Source of the DNA: Apostichopus parvimensis | Taxonomy: Eukaryota; Echinodermata; Holothuroidea; Aspidochirotida; Stichopodidae | Reading direction: 5' to 3' | Assembly: GCA_000934455.1 (NCBI GenBank) | Contig: KN886879.1 | Span: forward strand, 80,009 to 144,008 | DNA length: 64,000 nt | Shown: positions 30,593 through 45,000 of the stretch, in pieces | Layout: the number at the start of each line of letters is the position of its first letter | How positions within the stretch are numbered: the stretch's first letter is position 1 | Made by a program: the position numbers and the translations under genes | Notes under the pieces: generated by a model | Databases searched by the model: none | The model's input: only the letters and a program-made list of their open reading frames with translations | What the model was told of the DNA's origin: nothing

Positions 30593-33500
30593 GTAAATAC
30601 TGTATTCCTTCGTATCCTGGAATCGCATTTGCGTTGTCCCACACAACCATGTACAGTTCTACAGCCGAGCTAATGTTAGGCTCGGCTGGTAGAGGCACAC
30701 ATACCATAATCATATGGGCCTACCATTAGAGTTACCATATTTGCATTTTTATATTAAAGAAATTGAGACAAGTCGTTGCGGCTTGTGAAAGGGAAGAGGA
30801 GAGGTGTTAGTTGAGAGATTCGACCTCCAATTAGTGGAGAAACCTGATTTAGAAAGTACATAGGCCTAGGCTACATGAAAATTTTAGCCAGTGGCTATTC
30901 TTACGACTAGTCGTAACAATTATATATAAACTATTCTTACGACATCGGCAAATTCATGCGCAGTAAAGTAAATAAAGCAACTGCGCGTGTAGTAGGGGTA
31001 AGCCTAATCCTAACCCTAACCAGAAATTATTGTTACTCATGGTCGTAAAAATAGTACTCCTGGTTGTAAAAATAGCAACTGCGCGCATGCGTAATCGGAA
31101 ATTATTCTTACGACTCGACGTAAGAATAGCCACTTTGAAAATTTTACCAAATTTGTGGCTAACATAGGAGGACATTTATGGGAAATCTGGACATATTGTA
31201 TGTGGTAACTCTACTCCAGCCTAACTCTGGACATATTGTATGGTAAATCTACTGCAGCCTAAATCCTGGGAAGACTAGGAAGCTTCTTATGCATAACAGG
31301 ACATCTAGGCCAACCATAAATGAGACATAGTGTTGGAATTGTAACCTGATAGGGGTATGCCTTGGCCTCATGAATTATGATGACTTTAAATGCTATATGA
31401 TAGAAAGAAGAATATAGATCTAGGCTGACAAGGTTTACCAAGGTACTTCACAGCTTACCTTCAAATACAAGGTTAGCTATAGTATGTATGATACATACAA
31501 ACTGCAAAACTGCCTGGATCTTCAAACAAATTTGAATGACAGTTATGACACTATCTTTTAAAAAAATTGGTCGTATCCAAGAAAAGCCAAGAATGTGAAG
31601 TGTTGTTTGTCCATATTTAGGACTTTTATGGCCGTACAGTTCAAGCAAGCATTCTGTCACAGCAACCATTTCATCTCCATTTTCATTTAGACAATGTTAC
31701 AAGATTGCTCAGGTGGTCCTAGTACAAATGAGCACTGGTCTCTTAAAATTATCCTGCTTATTCATGATTGACAGGTTTCCAAAAAGTAGTAGAAATACTT
31801 ATATATATACCAATTTACCCACTCTTCATTATATGACTAATGCTTCACAATTTTTTATCACTACATCCAGTGATAGTCCTGAGAGAGTCTGTGTCAACTA
31901 ATCAGTGGAAACTTAAAAGTTCTAGCCTGATCCTTTTTTCCTTGCAGGGATGGAAGATTACAGAGGAGCTTGGAGACTTTAATTTGCTCATCTGCTGTGA
32001 GCAGAAAATCAGATGAAAAGGCAGAACAGCTCCGTTTAGAAGGAAATAAATTTTTTCAAAAGAAACTTTATCAGAAAGCAGTTCGTTATTATTCTAAAGT
32101 AAGTATGGAGTTAATATTACATGCTTTTCTCTATCAATTGTAAGATATTTCAGAGCTCCCAAGTCACCCGCAACTGGCGATTTAGACACGCAATTGATGT
32201 TGCAAGCCTGCCCACCTGCACATACTAGTCCAAATCATGCATTCTGTTGAACTGTGTGTCACAAAAGTAAAAAGCCGATGAAAAAGTTCACACACAACGT
32301 GGGTGTATTACTTTTATAAGAAGTTACCATAAAGTTATATATTATAATGGCAATATATAACATGTGCATGCCACCATTTTGCATGTAGGGGATATCAAAA
32401 TTCCATTTTTGTATTCGAAAGGCAAAGGGGAGCCACCCTCTCCTTATACCTCTTTCCTATGTATGACCAACGTTTGCATCAGGAAAAGTTGGGATATATG
32501 TATTATGTATTATTTCCGTACATTTATGTAGTCAAAATTAACAAAGCTGAATGACAAAAATGCTCTGATTTGGATATAGGGGTGAAAGGGCTGGTAAATG
32601 TAACATCTTCAAGTTTTAACTAGTGATAGGATGAACCAATTGGCATGAGGCATTGAATGAAACTTTGCTTGCATGCCATTTCCTTACAGTGTACATAACT
32701 CCTGCATACTTTTAGCTGTAGACATGTACCTGTAGAAAACATAATTGATATGTGGGGATCATGGGACCTCTCAGGAAGGCACATGGTGACCCAATCAGAC
32801 CAAAAAAATTCTTGTGTTTGACAAAATTATCTATTTCATGTGACAATTATTTATTTAGTAAGTACTGAAAGTATAAACAAATCAGAGATCTTAATTGGAA
32901 TATTTTGAAAAACTTGATAGAATTATGAATTTTCAGCTTCATTCTAACCAGGTATCAACTATCAAGAGCAGGTTGTGAGTTTCCAAAGTCATATTAAAAT
33001 ATAAAACAATAGTGATTTTTGCGAAGAAACAGGAGATTTTAACCAACTCCCCATATGACAAATCTTGAAAATGACTTGATAATCATACCAGAATCGTTGT
33101 ATTATATTTTCTGTTCCCACAGGCTATACTTCATGCATCAGAATGGACTGGGTGCAATCAGTCCACTTCGCAATTGAGTCTAGCGTTTGCAAACAGATCT
33201 GCTGCCCTCTATTACATTCACAAATGGAAGGTTAGTGCACCTTGACATTGGGTGGTAGCTTATTGCTTGCAGATGTTACAGATGGATGTGTTTTGGTTTT
33301 TATTCTTTTATATTTTCAGATGTCAGTCTTATCTTTAATTTATTTAGTTTACAGGTAGAACATGTACTGTGGAAATAGACAATGCATGAGATTAAGCAGA
33401 GGGTACATAAGATGAGAAGTTGAGACGAAATCCTGTGTAAGATGCGTTTAAAGTGATAAGGTTTACATTTACAAGAAAGCCTGTTGCAGCCTCTCATAGT

Positions 33501-36041
33501 GTGTTGCCATCAGGGAAATTGGTTGACAAATATCTTAAGTTTGTAAACTGAACAAAATAATGGGATATTGAATTCATGAAATAACTCTCAATATATAGCT
33601 ATACAGCTTTAAAATAAATATTTGCATGCACTGTTTCTGTGATTATAGCTTGCAGTAGATGATGTGGACCGAGCTCTGAAGTATGGATACCCTCTACAAC
33701 AGAAGTATAAAATACTGATACGTAAAGGAGAATGCCTAAGAAACCAAGAATGCCTGCAGGATGCAACAATAGGTAAGGTTTGTGCCTTGTAGCACAGATT
33801 TGGACACAAGGGTAACTGTACAGGCATATTATTTAGACCTATGTCAGTCATTACCAGTGTCAACCTTCCCTCACCATTCCCAAGTAACATGGACCTGCAA
33901 CCTCCCATTCAGACTGGTCGTTGTAGCTCACAACATATTAGTTCAGTTTAGAGACCCAAGGATCAGGAAGCCTTACAGTAGCTTATTTGAAACCCTATCC
34001 ATGTCAGATCGTGGATGAACACCGGCTTATTTCAAGCCTCCTCTTTTCGACAAGTGTTCAGAGGATAACGAGGCAGGGGTGTGAATTCCCTCCCATTCCT
34101 GCTCCCGTGACCGCCATTTAACGTCCCCATCCGACGGACGAGAGTGTGTGCCCCAGCATCTGACCACTTTCTCAAATACTGAGGTAGGCAAAGGCACCCC
34201 ATTCGACATCACTACGTCTCTCTACATATAACATACCTTGATAGGATGAAGAATCTGCAGCTGATGTAACTGAAAACATTGCTGGTACTGTCAAGTGACC
34301 TAGAGATGATGTAAAATATACATATCTGTTTATAGTATGGACATGTATCTACAGAGAACTGTCATATCTATCAACCCTTAAAGCATTCTGTATGTGTGTG
34401 CTCTGAAATGGTTATTCATTATGGGGAGTTGTAGATGATGGAAAACCATGTGATATGAAAACACGCATTCGTGGCAAGGTCCAGTAATGTACGAAATACA
34501 AATACATTAGGCTTGTTAACTTTGTCATGATGAAGAGATACCTTCTTGAATATTCATGACCAGGTTCTTTTGTATATGTCTTTACCATTAGCTCTCAAGT
34601 TAGCTTTGGATAGTCTGTCTGAATCAACTCTGACAACAGATGAGATCAAAGGTTAGTAACAATTCATTTTTCAAATTTGGTACAACAGCATAGGTATTTA
34701 CATGTGAGGAGAGGGGGTGAGAAGGTTATCAAACATCCTCCACACTCCCTCCCCGCTCCTATCCTCCCCCCTTTAACTAGTTTATTCTCCTCATATTCAG
34801 TTTTCATAGTCATACTTTTTTCTGTTGAATATTTTGTAGAGAAGAACGTGACCCATTTTACACTATTGACAGAGTTCCTGCATTATTGTCTCAACTTTAT
34901 AAGTTTAATTGATGAACAGTTACTTTTCACTCCTCCCAATCCAATCCTTCTTCCTCTATTCCCCTTAAATTGGAAATAATAGTGATCTGTCTGACTCTTC
35001 TGTCAAAATTCCAATGCACATCTTCCTTTGATTATCCAATGTTTTACTCTGCAGTAAAATCAGAGAAAATAGCAAACCTGATGAGAAGCTGTTCTTCAGA
35101 AAGTGTCAGAGCAGAAAAGGCGACTGCATCTTCGGGTGGATTTGATCCACATCCCAGCATATCAAATGCATCTCGTCAGATTTCACTCCAGTATTCCACA
35201 GAGAAAGGACGGTATTTGGTGGTGAGTATTTTCCTAAGTGATTTGTGGTGTGACAATTTCTTCAGGTCTTATTGTACAGTGCCTTTAATAATGTTAACTC
35301 TTTTTCATTTCCAATTTTTTCTATCAGTATTTTTGCCCGTAGAGTATTGGAGTTATAACCCCTTTTCTGTGGACAAATCATGTTTAACATCATTGCATTT
35401 GCATAGCAACTTGCCCATTTTTGCACATCTTTTTACTATATTTGAAGTTGCCCAACAGGCAAACAATTTTCTCAATAGGTAAACTGTATTATAAGGTTTG
35501 AAAGAGTAAAGATCGTTTGGGGTAGGATTGAATCTGTTGAATCAGTTCTAGACAAAACTGTCCTATAATCTTTCAAAATTGTCCATATCCTGTTTATGAA
35601 TTATTGACCAAATTATTTATAGTCTGCCTTTCATATTAACCTTACCCCCCCCCCCCTAGCTACCACCCCCGTATCTTCATCTCACTCATTCTTTCCACTT
35701 GATTGGAATTTGTATTTCCACCCGGTTGACATTTGTTGCATAGCAAAAGGTGTCAAGAACAACAACCCCAAAAAAAGAAGGGGAGAAAAAACCAAAACAG
35801 AAGGAAACATTACATTTAAAATAATTTCTTCACCTCTTGAAGTAATTGTTTGCTGCCGTGCAAATTGTGATCGAACAAATTCCTCTAAATGTTTCTTGTA
35901 TTGTTTCCTATAGGCAGATACTGTCATACAAGCTGGAGATGTGATAATTTCAGAGAAGCCATTTGCTGTCGTTCTTCTTCCTGACCACTATGACACTCAT
36001 TGCCACTACTGTTGTAATAGAGCTTTGGCTCCTGTCATGTG

Positions 36042-36074
<33 letters not shown>

Positions 36075-39000
36075 TTTATTTTTATGATTAGTATGATTGT
36101 TATTATTGATAATAATATTAGTAATATTTGTATGATTATTAATATTATTGTTATTAATATTATTAACATTATAACATTATTATTATTAGTATTAATATTA
36201 TTAGTATTAATATGATTATTATTATTATTATTAAGTTAACTTAAAGAGGAATGAGATGCTTTAGGTTTGTTGTTTCTTGTGTCGTGTGGTTGAATTCATA
36301 CCTGTTAGTGTACATTGGTGAACCAATCATGAATATTTTAAATTCCAAGGATTGAAAAGTCTTTTGTGGGTAGAATCACACAAGTGTGAATTAATTTGAA
36401 TTCAAGGATTTAAGTTGTCATTTTTACATGCATTTTAAAGGTCCAACGCTTCGTTGTTACCCTTCATTGGTAGTATTGCTTTCATCAGTTAACAGTTAGT
36501 AAATATGCAAAAATATGCATCAATAGCTTCGGGTGTTTACACACTAAAACGCCTCACTAGAGTCCGTAGCCTCGACTCGTCGAATCCTTTTCAACAACGT
36601 TGAATTGCTACAGCGCATTTATCATTACGTTCTATGCAATCGATGTTGGGTATGCCTCTTAGTGTATACCTAGCAAAAATATTGATCCTGAATTAATTCT
36701 GCTATAACATAGCAGTGTATTTCTTCATTTCTGGCCTCAGGTATTCAGCAACCCTGTGATTACCTTCAGAAGTCAACTGTATTTTTTCTAGAATATTGCT
36801 AGAATGTCAAATAATGGTCACTTCATCAAGTATTGTACCACATCCTTCAACCTCACATAGACATTTTACTTGCCTAATTTAATAATAATCCTCAGTGCTT
36901 GTGGATAATTTGGAGGGTCACATCCTCCATGAAAGTACCTTCAAAAAAGTGTTAGGAACTTCAGCATGCTGAAAACTTGGGATCCAGAACTGTTGATATT
37001 TTAAATTTCCCATCCTTTCCTTAAAGGTGCAGCCATTGCATTCACGTACAGTACTGTTCTGAGGTTTGTAAAGAGGCTTCCTGGGAGGATCATCATGAGG
37101 TGGAGTGCCCAATGTGGGAAGTACTTCAAGAGGTAACCAATCCTGTATCGGTAGAGAAAACGCATTTTATTTAGGCATCGTGTCAAAACGAAGAAACTGC
37201 AATGGAAGCAAAAAGGCCCTGCTGCTAGTTTGAATCAATATCATTATTTCAAAATATTAAAATTAACTCTACAGAACAGCAGTGCCAATTGTGTGAAACT
37301 GCAGAGCACAAATGATTATCTCATACGCAGTGTGGCTGCACTGGTGCTGATGTCCCCATCAGTGTCCAACTTTAAACAAAATGTCATTTGTCATCGGTAT
37401 AGAAAACTTCACTGTTTTACAACCTTGTTGAATACCACACATGACTCAACATCCACTCCCTTCTCCTCCCCACCCCTACCCTACCCACCCAACCCCCTCC
37501 CCATGCCTTCCCTGTTCCATTTAAGAATTAGCACCTATACTTGCAATTGATATTTCACTTTACAAAAAGTCTTTGAAAAAACAACTGAAATGAGAACATT
37601 TTCTAGCAACATATATACTTTGAGTAGTGATATTCATGTATGTGTTTATTTTTTGTTCAAATGAAACATCGATGTATAACTCAATAGTTTCCCTTTTCTT
37701 CCCTTTTATGTTTCAAATAGGTAGACTCTCTTGGCCATTTAGGTGTCAGAATTATTCTCAGTGCTGGCATTCACAAAGAAACAATGATACCTTTTCTTCC
37801 CTTGTATGTTTCAAATAGGTAGACTCTCTTGGCCACTTAGGTGTTAGAATTATTCTCAATGCTGGCATTCACAAAGAAACAATGATATCATCCTTCTCGA
37901 AGAGCCTTCCTACAACATCGAATGGGATTCCTGGCTGTAGGGCTGATGGTAGTTACCAAGCTGACTATGGGACAGTGTATTCATTACAGACTCATATAGA
38001 CAATCAAACACAAGAAAATCTCTTCCAAGCCTCCATGGTAAGAATGGGACTGACATTATCCTGTTGTATTCTGGTGGATATTTTGTTTTATTGCTTTCAA
38101 TAATTTATAGCCATTTAGTTAGTTATTCTTCTTATTTTCATTGCAATTGTATTAATAGCTTAAAAATTTAACTTTCTATGTTTCACATATTTTTCCATAT
38201 CTTTGTTTACAATCCCACGTTTTGATTTATTCACAACAGACTGGACTATTATTATCCATTTGCGTTCATATCAGGCTCGGAAAAGACAATTCTGTCCACT
38301 GGGATGCTTTATGTAACGACGTGGACGTTTGTGCAATAGCTGGCCTAATAAGCAGACACATCCTTCAACTTAGGTGTAACGTACATGCTATTACAGCGGT
38401 GCACCCACAAGGACACGCTGATGACCCAGGGAGGAAAGTAGATACCACTGAGCAAGTGAGGGTAGCATCAGCTGTCTACCCAACAGTGTCACTGATGAAC
38501 CATGGGTGTGATCCTAATGTCATTGCTAGGTATGTGTCTAAACCAACATTTCAATATACCACTGTTCAAAATTTCATTAATTGATCCTGCCTGTGTCAAA
38601 TAACTCTTCCATGATTTGATCTACTTTTTATTTAGTTTTTGGTGAAAATCATTTATTGGATAACAGACTTTTAGTGAGATTGTACACATTCTCTTCTTGT
38701 TACAAAGTTATCTGTACCCAAACCTAGTGGAATTGTACTAAAGACATCTTGGTAATCTGTATCTATACTAGTGCATGTCTGATTAAGTACTTGTAGTCTT
38801 CTACTCATACTCATACCAATGGGAATTCTACTGATACTCATACCAATGGGAATTCTACTGATACTCATACCAATGGGAATTCTACTGATACTCATACCAA
38901 TGGGAATTCTACTCATACCAATGGGAATTCTACTTATACTCATAGCAATGGAAATTATAGTAGGGGAATTATACTCTACTCATACTTCCAGCAATGGGAA

Positions 39001-42000
39001 TTATACTCATACTTCTACCAATGGGAATTATAGTAGGGGAATTATACTCTACTCATACTTGTACCATTGGGAATTATACTCATACTCATACCAATAAGAA
39101 TTATACTCATACCAATAAGAATTATACTCTACTCATACTTCTACCAATGGGAATTCTACTCTACTCATACCAATGGGCATTCAACTCATACCAATGGGGT
39201 TATACTCTGCTCATACTCATACCAATGGGTATTATACTCTACTCATACTAATACCAATGGGAATCCTACTTATTCTCACACCCATGCTATTTTACTAGTA
39301 CAACAAGTCTGAATCATAATACATCTTACTACATGATAACATGCACCCATGATCACCTCTATATTATTTACAGTGTTACAGTTACACCCGTAATTACCAG
39401 GAAGCCACTGGTATATGTCATTCTCTCTCCTCATACGGTGTATAAATAAACTTCTCTTCAATATCCTCACCATTTCAAAGAAAAAGAGGACATGCCCAGT
39501 AGTCAAATCATTTTGGTTTAATGTAAATATCATTTCCAGGCATTTAAGAAGTAAGGATTACAGCAGGATAAAACTTGTGCCAGGAACAACAAACATCTTA
39601 CAAACTACCTGCCAATACTGCTACTCTATGTTTTCATTCTGGAACAATTTCCAGATGTCTTCTCGATCAATCTTAGCAATTTACTTTTATAAAACATTTA
39701 TTGCTTCACATCTCATATTTCTTTGTGTGTAGTTTCAATGGAAGTGATGTCACTGTTAGAGCTACCAGAAATATCAAGAATGGAGAAGAAATTTGCCACT
39801 GCTATGGTAAGTCTTTGACAGAAGGACAGATTGTCCACTCCCCTTTTGTCACCCTCCATCCCTTCCCCCTTCCCCCTGCACCAATGATTGAAGATGTGTG
39901 TTTATATCCAATGTGTTTGTGCAAAAGTTAGACCAAAGACTAAGAAACAAATGTATACTTTTCATTAAAATATCTTGAAGTTAAAGGTTTGCAGACGTTG
40001 TGGGGAAAACAAGTTACTGGATGGAAGTCAGTGAGATACCTCACTCATTGGTGATAGCATTTTTCTTCTGATACGCAAGTATCGTTCTCCAGGAACTGTG
40101 ATTATCATAATGTTTGACATATTATCGGAAAGAGAAAATGCTGAATGACAAAATTAATCAATTGTTTTTACCCGAAAAACATTTTATGGACTGTCACAAG
40201 ATAAAACACAGTTCCACAACTGATTTAGTAAGAACAAACTTTGGTCATAGCTCAAAAGTGACACTTCTTAATCAATTATTTCTCCCCGAAAAACATTTTA
40301 TGGACTGTCATGAGATAAAACACTCCAAAACTGACTTATTAAGAACTAACGTTGGTCTTAGCTCAGAAGTAACATTTCTCGACAATTAAAGAAGAGATAA
40401 TATAAGTGTGCAGCACTTTCTAATGGCCTGGATAAAGTCTTACAGGTGAGAGTTTAGCTTACTTCAATATTCAATGACTTCCCTTTCATTTTGCTGGCAA
40501 TTTTTCCACTCAAAATTGTTCACACTCTGTTAAGTTCTTGGCATGTACCCTCATCCAGCTAATTTGTGCAAGAGGCTTTTAAAGGGATTAGTGAGTACAC
40601 TGTCACACTTTACGAGGTAGATCAAATATATTCCTATCCCAAGTTTGTCCTCTGAAACCTTGGACTGCTCAAGGAAAGTAACTTTAATTGGGCTGTTATA
40701 ATAGAAGCTTTGTTGTAAATGTTTGTGAATCTTGCTTTTATATATGTTTTTATCATTTGTTCTGAAATCCTATTACTTTTGAAAAATCAAAGATTTCTTA
40801 CAAAATGGACTAAAAGATGTCAGCAAAGTTGGCATCAATATCTGACAACTATTCAATTATACTTCTTGAAAACCCATTTAAGACACCTTTCAAATCTTTA
40901 AATAGCAAATTTGTTGGCTAGGTTTTTCTTGGGATAAATGATAACCACATGCTACTCACGTCATATATGCCTACAACAGGACTTGTGAATCTCAGTGATA
41001 TTAGGTAGTGAATGTAAGAGAAATCTAAAGTAAGAGAAGTAATAAGTAATAAGATATTGACAATTTTGACATAACACTACATTATGAGTAAGAAAGTTAA
41101 TGAGATGATTTCATCGTCAATTATTCTGTAGAGGTATTTCAAGTTTAGCTTTAATTAACATTTGAAATGAATATACTTAATTTTGATAGTATCCAACTTT
41201 TTGTAGTTTAAGTGATACTCATTTCAGTGGAGCCTTAATGATAAATGTCTACATTTACAGCAATTTTTATCATATTTTCACACTTTACTTTTTAGAATTT
41301 CTCTTCCCATATCTTTGTCTTCTGTGTAGGATGTTTTGATAAGGTCTTCTCATGTGAATCAAAAGTGAACTAATGGACTCGAAAAGGCTACTACCAAATG
41401 TTTTTGTATAGAAAATCTTTATTTCCTCTCGAAAGACAAATCCATAATTTTCCCTGAAAAGCAAAAGGGGGGTGAAAATGGTAGTGATAATGCTCTATTG
41501 CTATGATTATATTATCCTCTCTTTATCAATATATATTCTTTTTTCTTCTCTAGGACCTCACAAGAACCACATGCCAGTTGCAGAGAGACTGAGAAAGTTG
41601 AAAGAGCAGTACTTTTTTGACTGTGCATGCAGTGCTTGTCACATGACTGAGAATGAGACATCTGATTGGTCAATGTTCAAATGCTCCGATTGTGATCAAC
41701 CTGCAACGTTATTAGATTCAGATATAGTATGTACAAACCAACACTGTTTGCATAAGGAAAGTGCAAAAGAGAAATTGAAGGTGAGGTTTGATGGTTTTGT
41801 GAATGTTTCATTGGTCGTCAGGATCTAGCCTGGTCGGTTGTTTAGCAATTTTGGTATGGTTCTGGTTTATGGTCACATGGATAGAGGTGGCTTTATTACT
41901 TTCCTTCATCGATTTTTTGTTTGATATTATTTTATGAAATCTCATAATAATGCACTTCATTCTGATTGGCCATTCAAGTTTTATATCTGAAAAATATATA

Positions 42001-45000
42001 ATCTCTTAAAAATAATTGAATACAGCTTAATTAATGTCTGTGTTAATTAATTAAACTATTTGGAAAGAGCTAATTAATTAACTATAAGATAAGGAAGAAA
42101 GCTTTGTAGCTCAAACAGTCTTCCGCACAATTCTTGAGTCGAGGATAAACTTACTAAGGATCTCCTTGAAGTTCTTATTTGTGACGACTGAGATTGTAAA
42201 GTTTTCAGAGGAATTTTAAGGACCTCATTTGCAGTTGAGGAATTTTTGTTCAAGAAACCAGCACATTCCTGTTTGTTTATTTTAATGAGCTTGAGTGAAG
42301 GTTGATGGGTTATCTGTAGGTCTGAATGGTACTAGAGACACCCTTGAGAAGATCATCGTAAGCTTAAGTGTAAATTTTCGACTTCTGGTTCGTATTTTTC
42401 ATCGGGGTTTATTTGCAGAGTCGTGTCTGTGAGGTATTCTGTTTGTTATTAAACTCTTAGCATATGATTGGATGCAGTGGTACAAGTTAACGCTATTATA
42501 GCAGAAACTCTGTGTTTATTTAGTGTTGTACAGCTGAATTTATGGTTTTACACAACTCTGGTGTGAAATGATGAAAATCAGTTAATAAATTATTATTTCA
42601 AGTAGGAAAAAAGAGAAAAATGTTCCCTTTTTTTGAAATATAATGGACTGCTCGTACACTTTGCTTATTTGTCGTTACAGTGTTGGTTAGCTTCCATTCA
42701 TGTTATGCATCACATTCATGTTCACTACATTCATTAAATACTGTAAGTTAACATAATGCAGCTGGATTCTATCCATTTGGTGGCATTTATTTTATTTTTT
42801 TCCCCTCTTATACAGCTGAAAGAGAAAGCAGACAATCTTTTCCAAGAGGGTGTTCGTTGTTGTGACAACGAAGATGTAGAGAGTAAGTTGAAACTAACAA
42901 CATATAATTAAAAAATAAACTTCAGTTTTTTTTTGATAAATGTGGAATGATGGTATTTTATTTATTTGTTTTTGAACAGTATTAGACAAAAATAAGATTA
43001 TAATAGGTGAAATGAAGACTCTTTTCAAGATTTTTGGACCTAGTGAGCATACAGCAGTGAACAATTTATTATTCCATACAATTTGTCATCAGTATTGTCA
43101 CCCACATCATTTTAATTTTAATATAAATCATAAGTATAAAATGTTAAAGCATTTATGACCTGGCCTTCACTACTTGAACTGAACAGATAAGTAGTTAAAC
43201 TAATGAGCTTTATAACTACTGTTTGTTTTTCATTTTAATAGTATCAAAAAATTTGCTTAAACCAATTCTATGATATCTCACGGAACTCTTTTTAAGTGCT
43301 GGCTGAGCAATTCTGAGCTAGAACAAATACTTCATAGCATTGTGAAGAATAATGCACCTATTACTTTTGGCGGATAAAAACCCTGGAGTACTGTGTTACT
43401 TAAGTGATAGAATCTGCAAATAAATGTGACAAAAATGAAAAAGTCAGAAAGAATTCAGTTCATCATCTAATCTTGAACCAGCCATGGAAACCATACTTGT
43501 TTGCTAGGAGTTTCCTCCATATGATTCTATGAGGTAGTGTGGAAACAACTTGATAAATCAGTGATGCTTTCCAGGTGCCTCAACATCTGAGACCATTTAC
43601 AATGTTAAAGTTAATTTTGTACTTACTGATGTAATAAAAACTTCATGAATTTTTTCTTTTCTGTACCAGCATCTCTAAACTTCCCATTTCAAGAAGTTAA
43701 ATGCTCTTAGCTATCAAAACTATTTTAGAGTTTGGTGCAAAATTTATCAAATTAAAAGGAACAATGCCCAAACTTGTCTGACCTTTATACCTCGGTCCCA
43801 TCTGCAGCCAACCCTCTAGGTTTATTCATCCTCTAGAGATTTCATCAGATAGATGGTAAAACAAATGTGTACCTAATTTAAGAAATTTGCATATAATAAA
43901 CAAATCAGTCTTTGATGATGTTTCAATTCTGACACCGTTGAACAGGTGGTGTCTTCTTTACACTAGTATATCACTCAGTATCACAAATGTTGTAATAAAT
44001 TAAGGGAATATGTTTTTCATTTCTTAAAAATATGGTGCAAATGTTGCAAGATTATCGTTAAGGGTCAAAGTTATTTCTGGTGCATTTTTAGAGATGGTTG
44101 TTACCTTGACCTGGTTTTTAGAGTCATTTTGAAATGATTCAAATCTCATTTTTGGGTGATAAACCCCATGTGATCTTGCACCCCCCCCTCCCCCCTACTT
44201 CCTTTGATTTAGAGCCGGGCCTCATTAGGTATCTCATTGGCCAGATCAGTCCTGTGGTAGATTTCAATCGATCCCACAAAAAAATATATTGGCCCACAGT
44301 GTTACACTAATCATGCATGTGGGTTGTTAAAAAAAATCTTTCTATTACCTGTAATAAGTGGTGATTGGGGGCAATACTTCCAACCCGCTAAGCTTCAACT
44401 TGAGTTTAGGGGTTTTCTTTACTAATTTGGTATCATGGTGTGCTTTCAGTAAAATGTCAAGACCTCAGTGTTGTCTGATCTTCACATACAATTTCAGTCA
44501 TTGACTTCAAACAGATGGAAATGGTTTATTTTTGTTTCATCTTTGATAGAATCTTTGCAGCTGCTCCAGCAGTCATTGCATATTCATGAGATGGTTTTAT
44601 TCAAACACCACAGAACCATCGCAGAAGTGCGAGACTGCATAGCTAGATGTTATGCTCTTCAAGGTATAAATTTAATTAATAATGCAATATTTAATTAATT
44701 TACTTAATAATTTGAGAGTAAACCTAAATAAGGAAACAATCACACAATTTGTATTGTCCGGTTCTGTGCTTCAGAAGTACAAAAAGAGGTTTTAGAAGAA
44801 GAATTGTGTTGTCATTGACATTTAATGTAAATGTTTGTTTAGGATAAACCACATCAGTTCTCTTGAGCATTTGGATTACTGAATTACAGTAACATAGTTT
44901 TTACTTTCTGCCAGATTACTAGTCATTGCTTGGACTGTGCAAAAAATTTCATCATGGTGATTTAATTAAGCTCTAGACAATTGTAGCCTACCTCTGCGAG

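Noticed and set aside
31003-31022. Telomere-like CCTAATCCTAACCCTAACC
   Set aside because: Only about three units, inside a MITE-like element in a gene intron; too short for an interstitial telomere.
34970-35482. A 170-codon plus-strand frame
   Set aside because: Only 35055-35221 of it is a real SMYD4 exon; the rest is intron that stays open by chance.
38819-39312. Open frames reading MGILLILIP repeats (plus) and MSISRIPIG repeats (minus)
   Set aside because: They arise because the minisatellite unit is 27 bases, a multiple of three.
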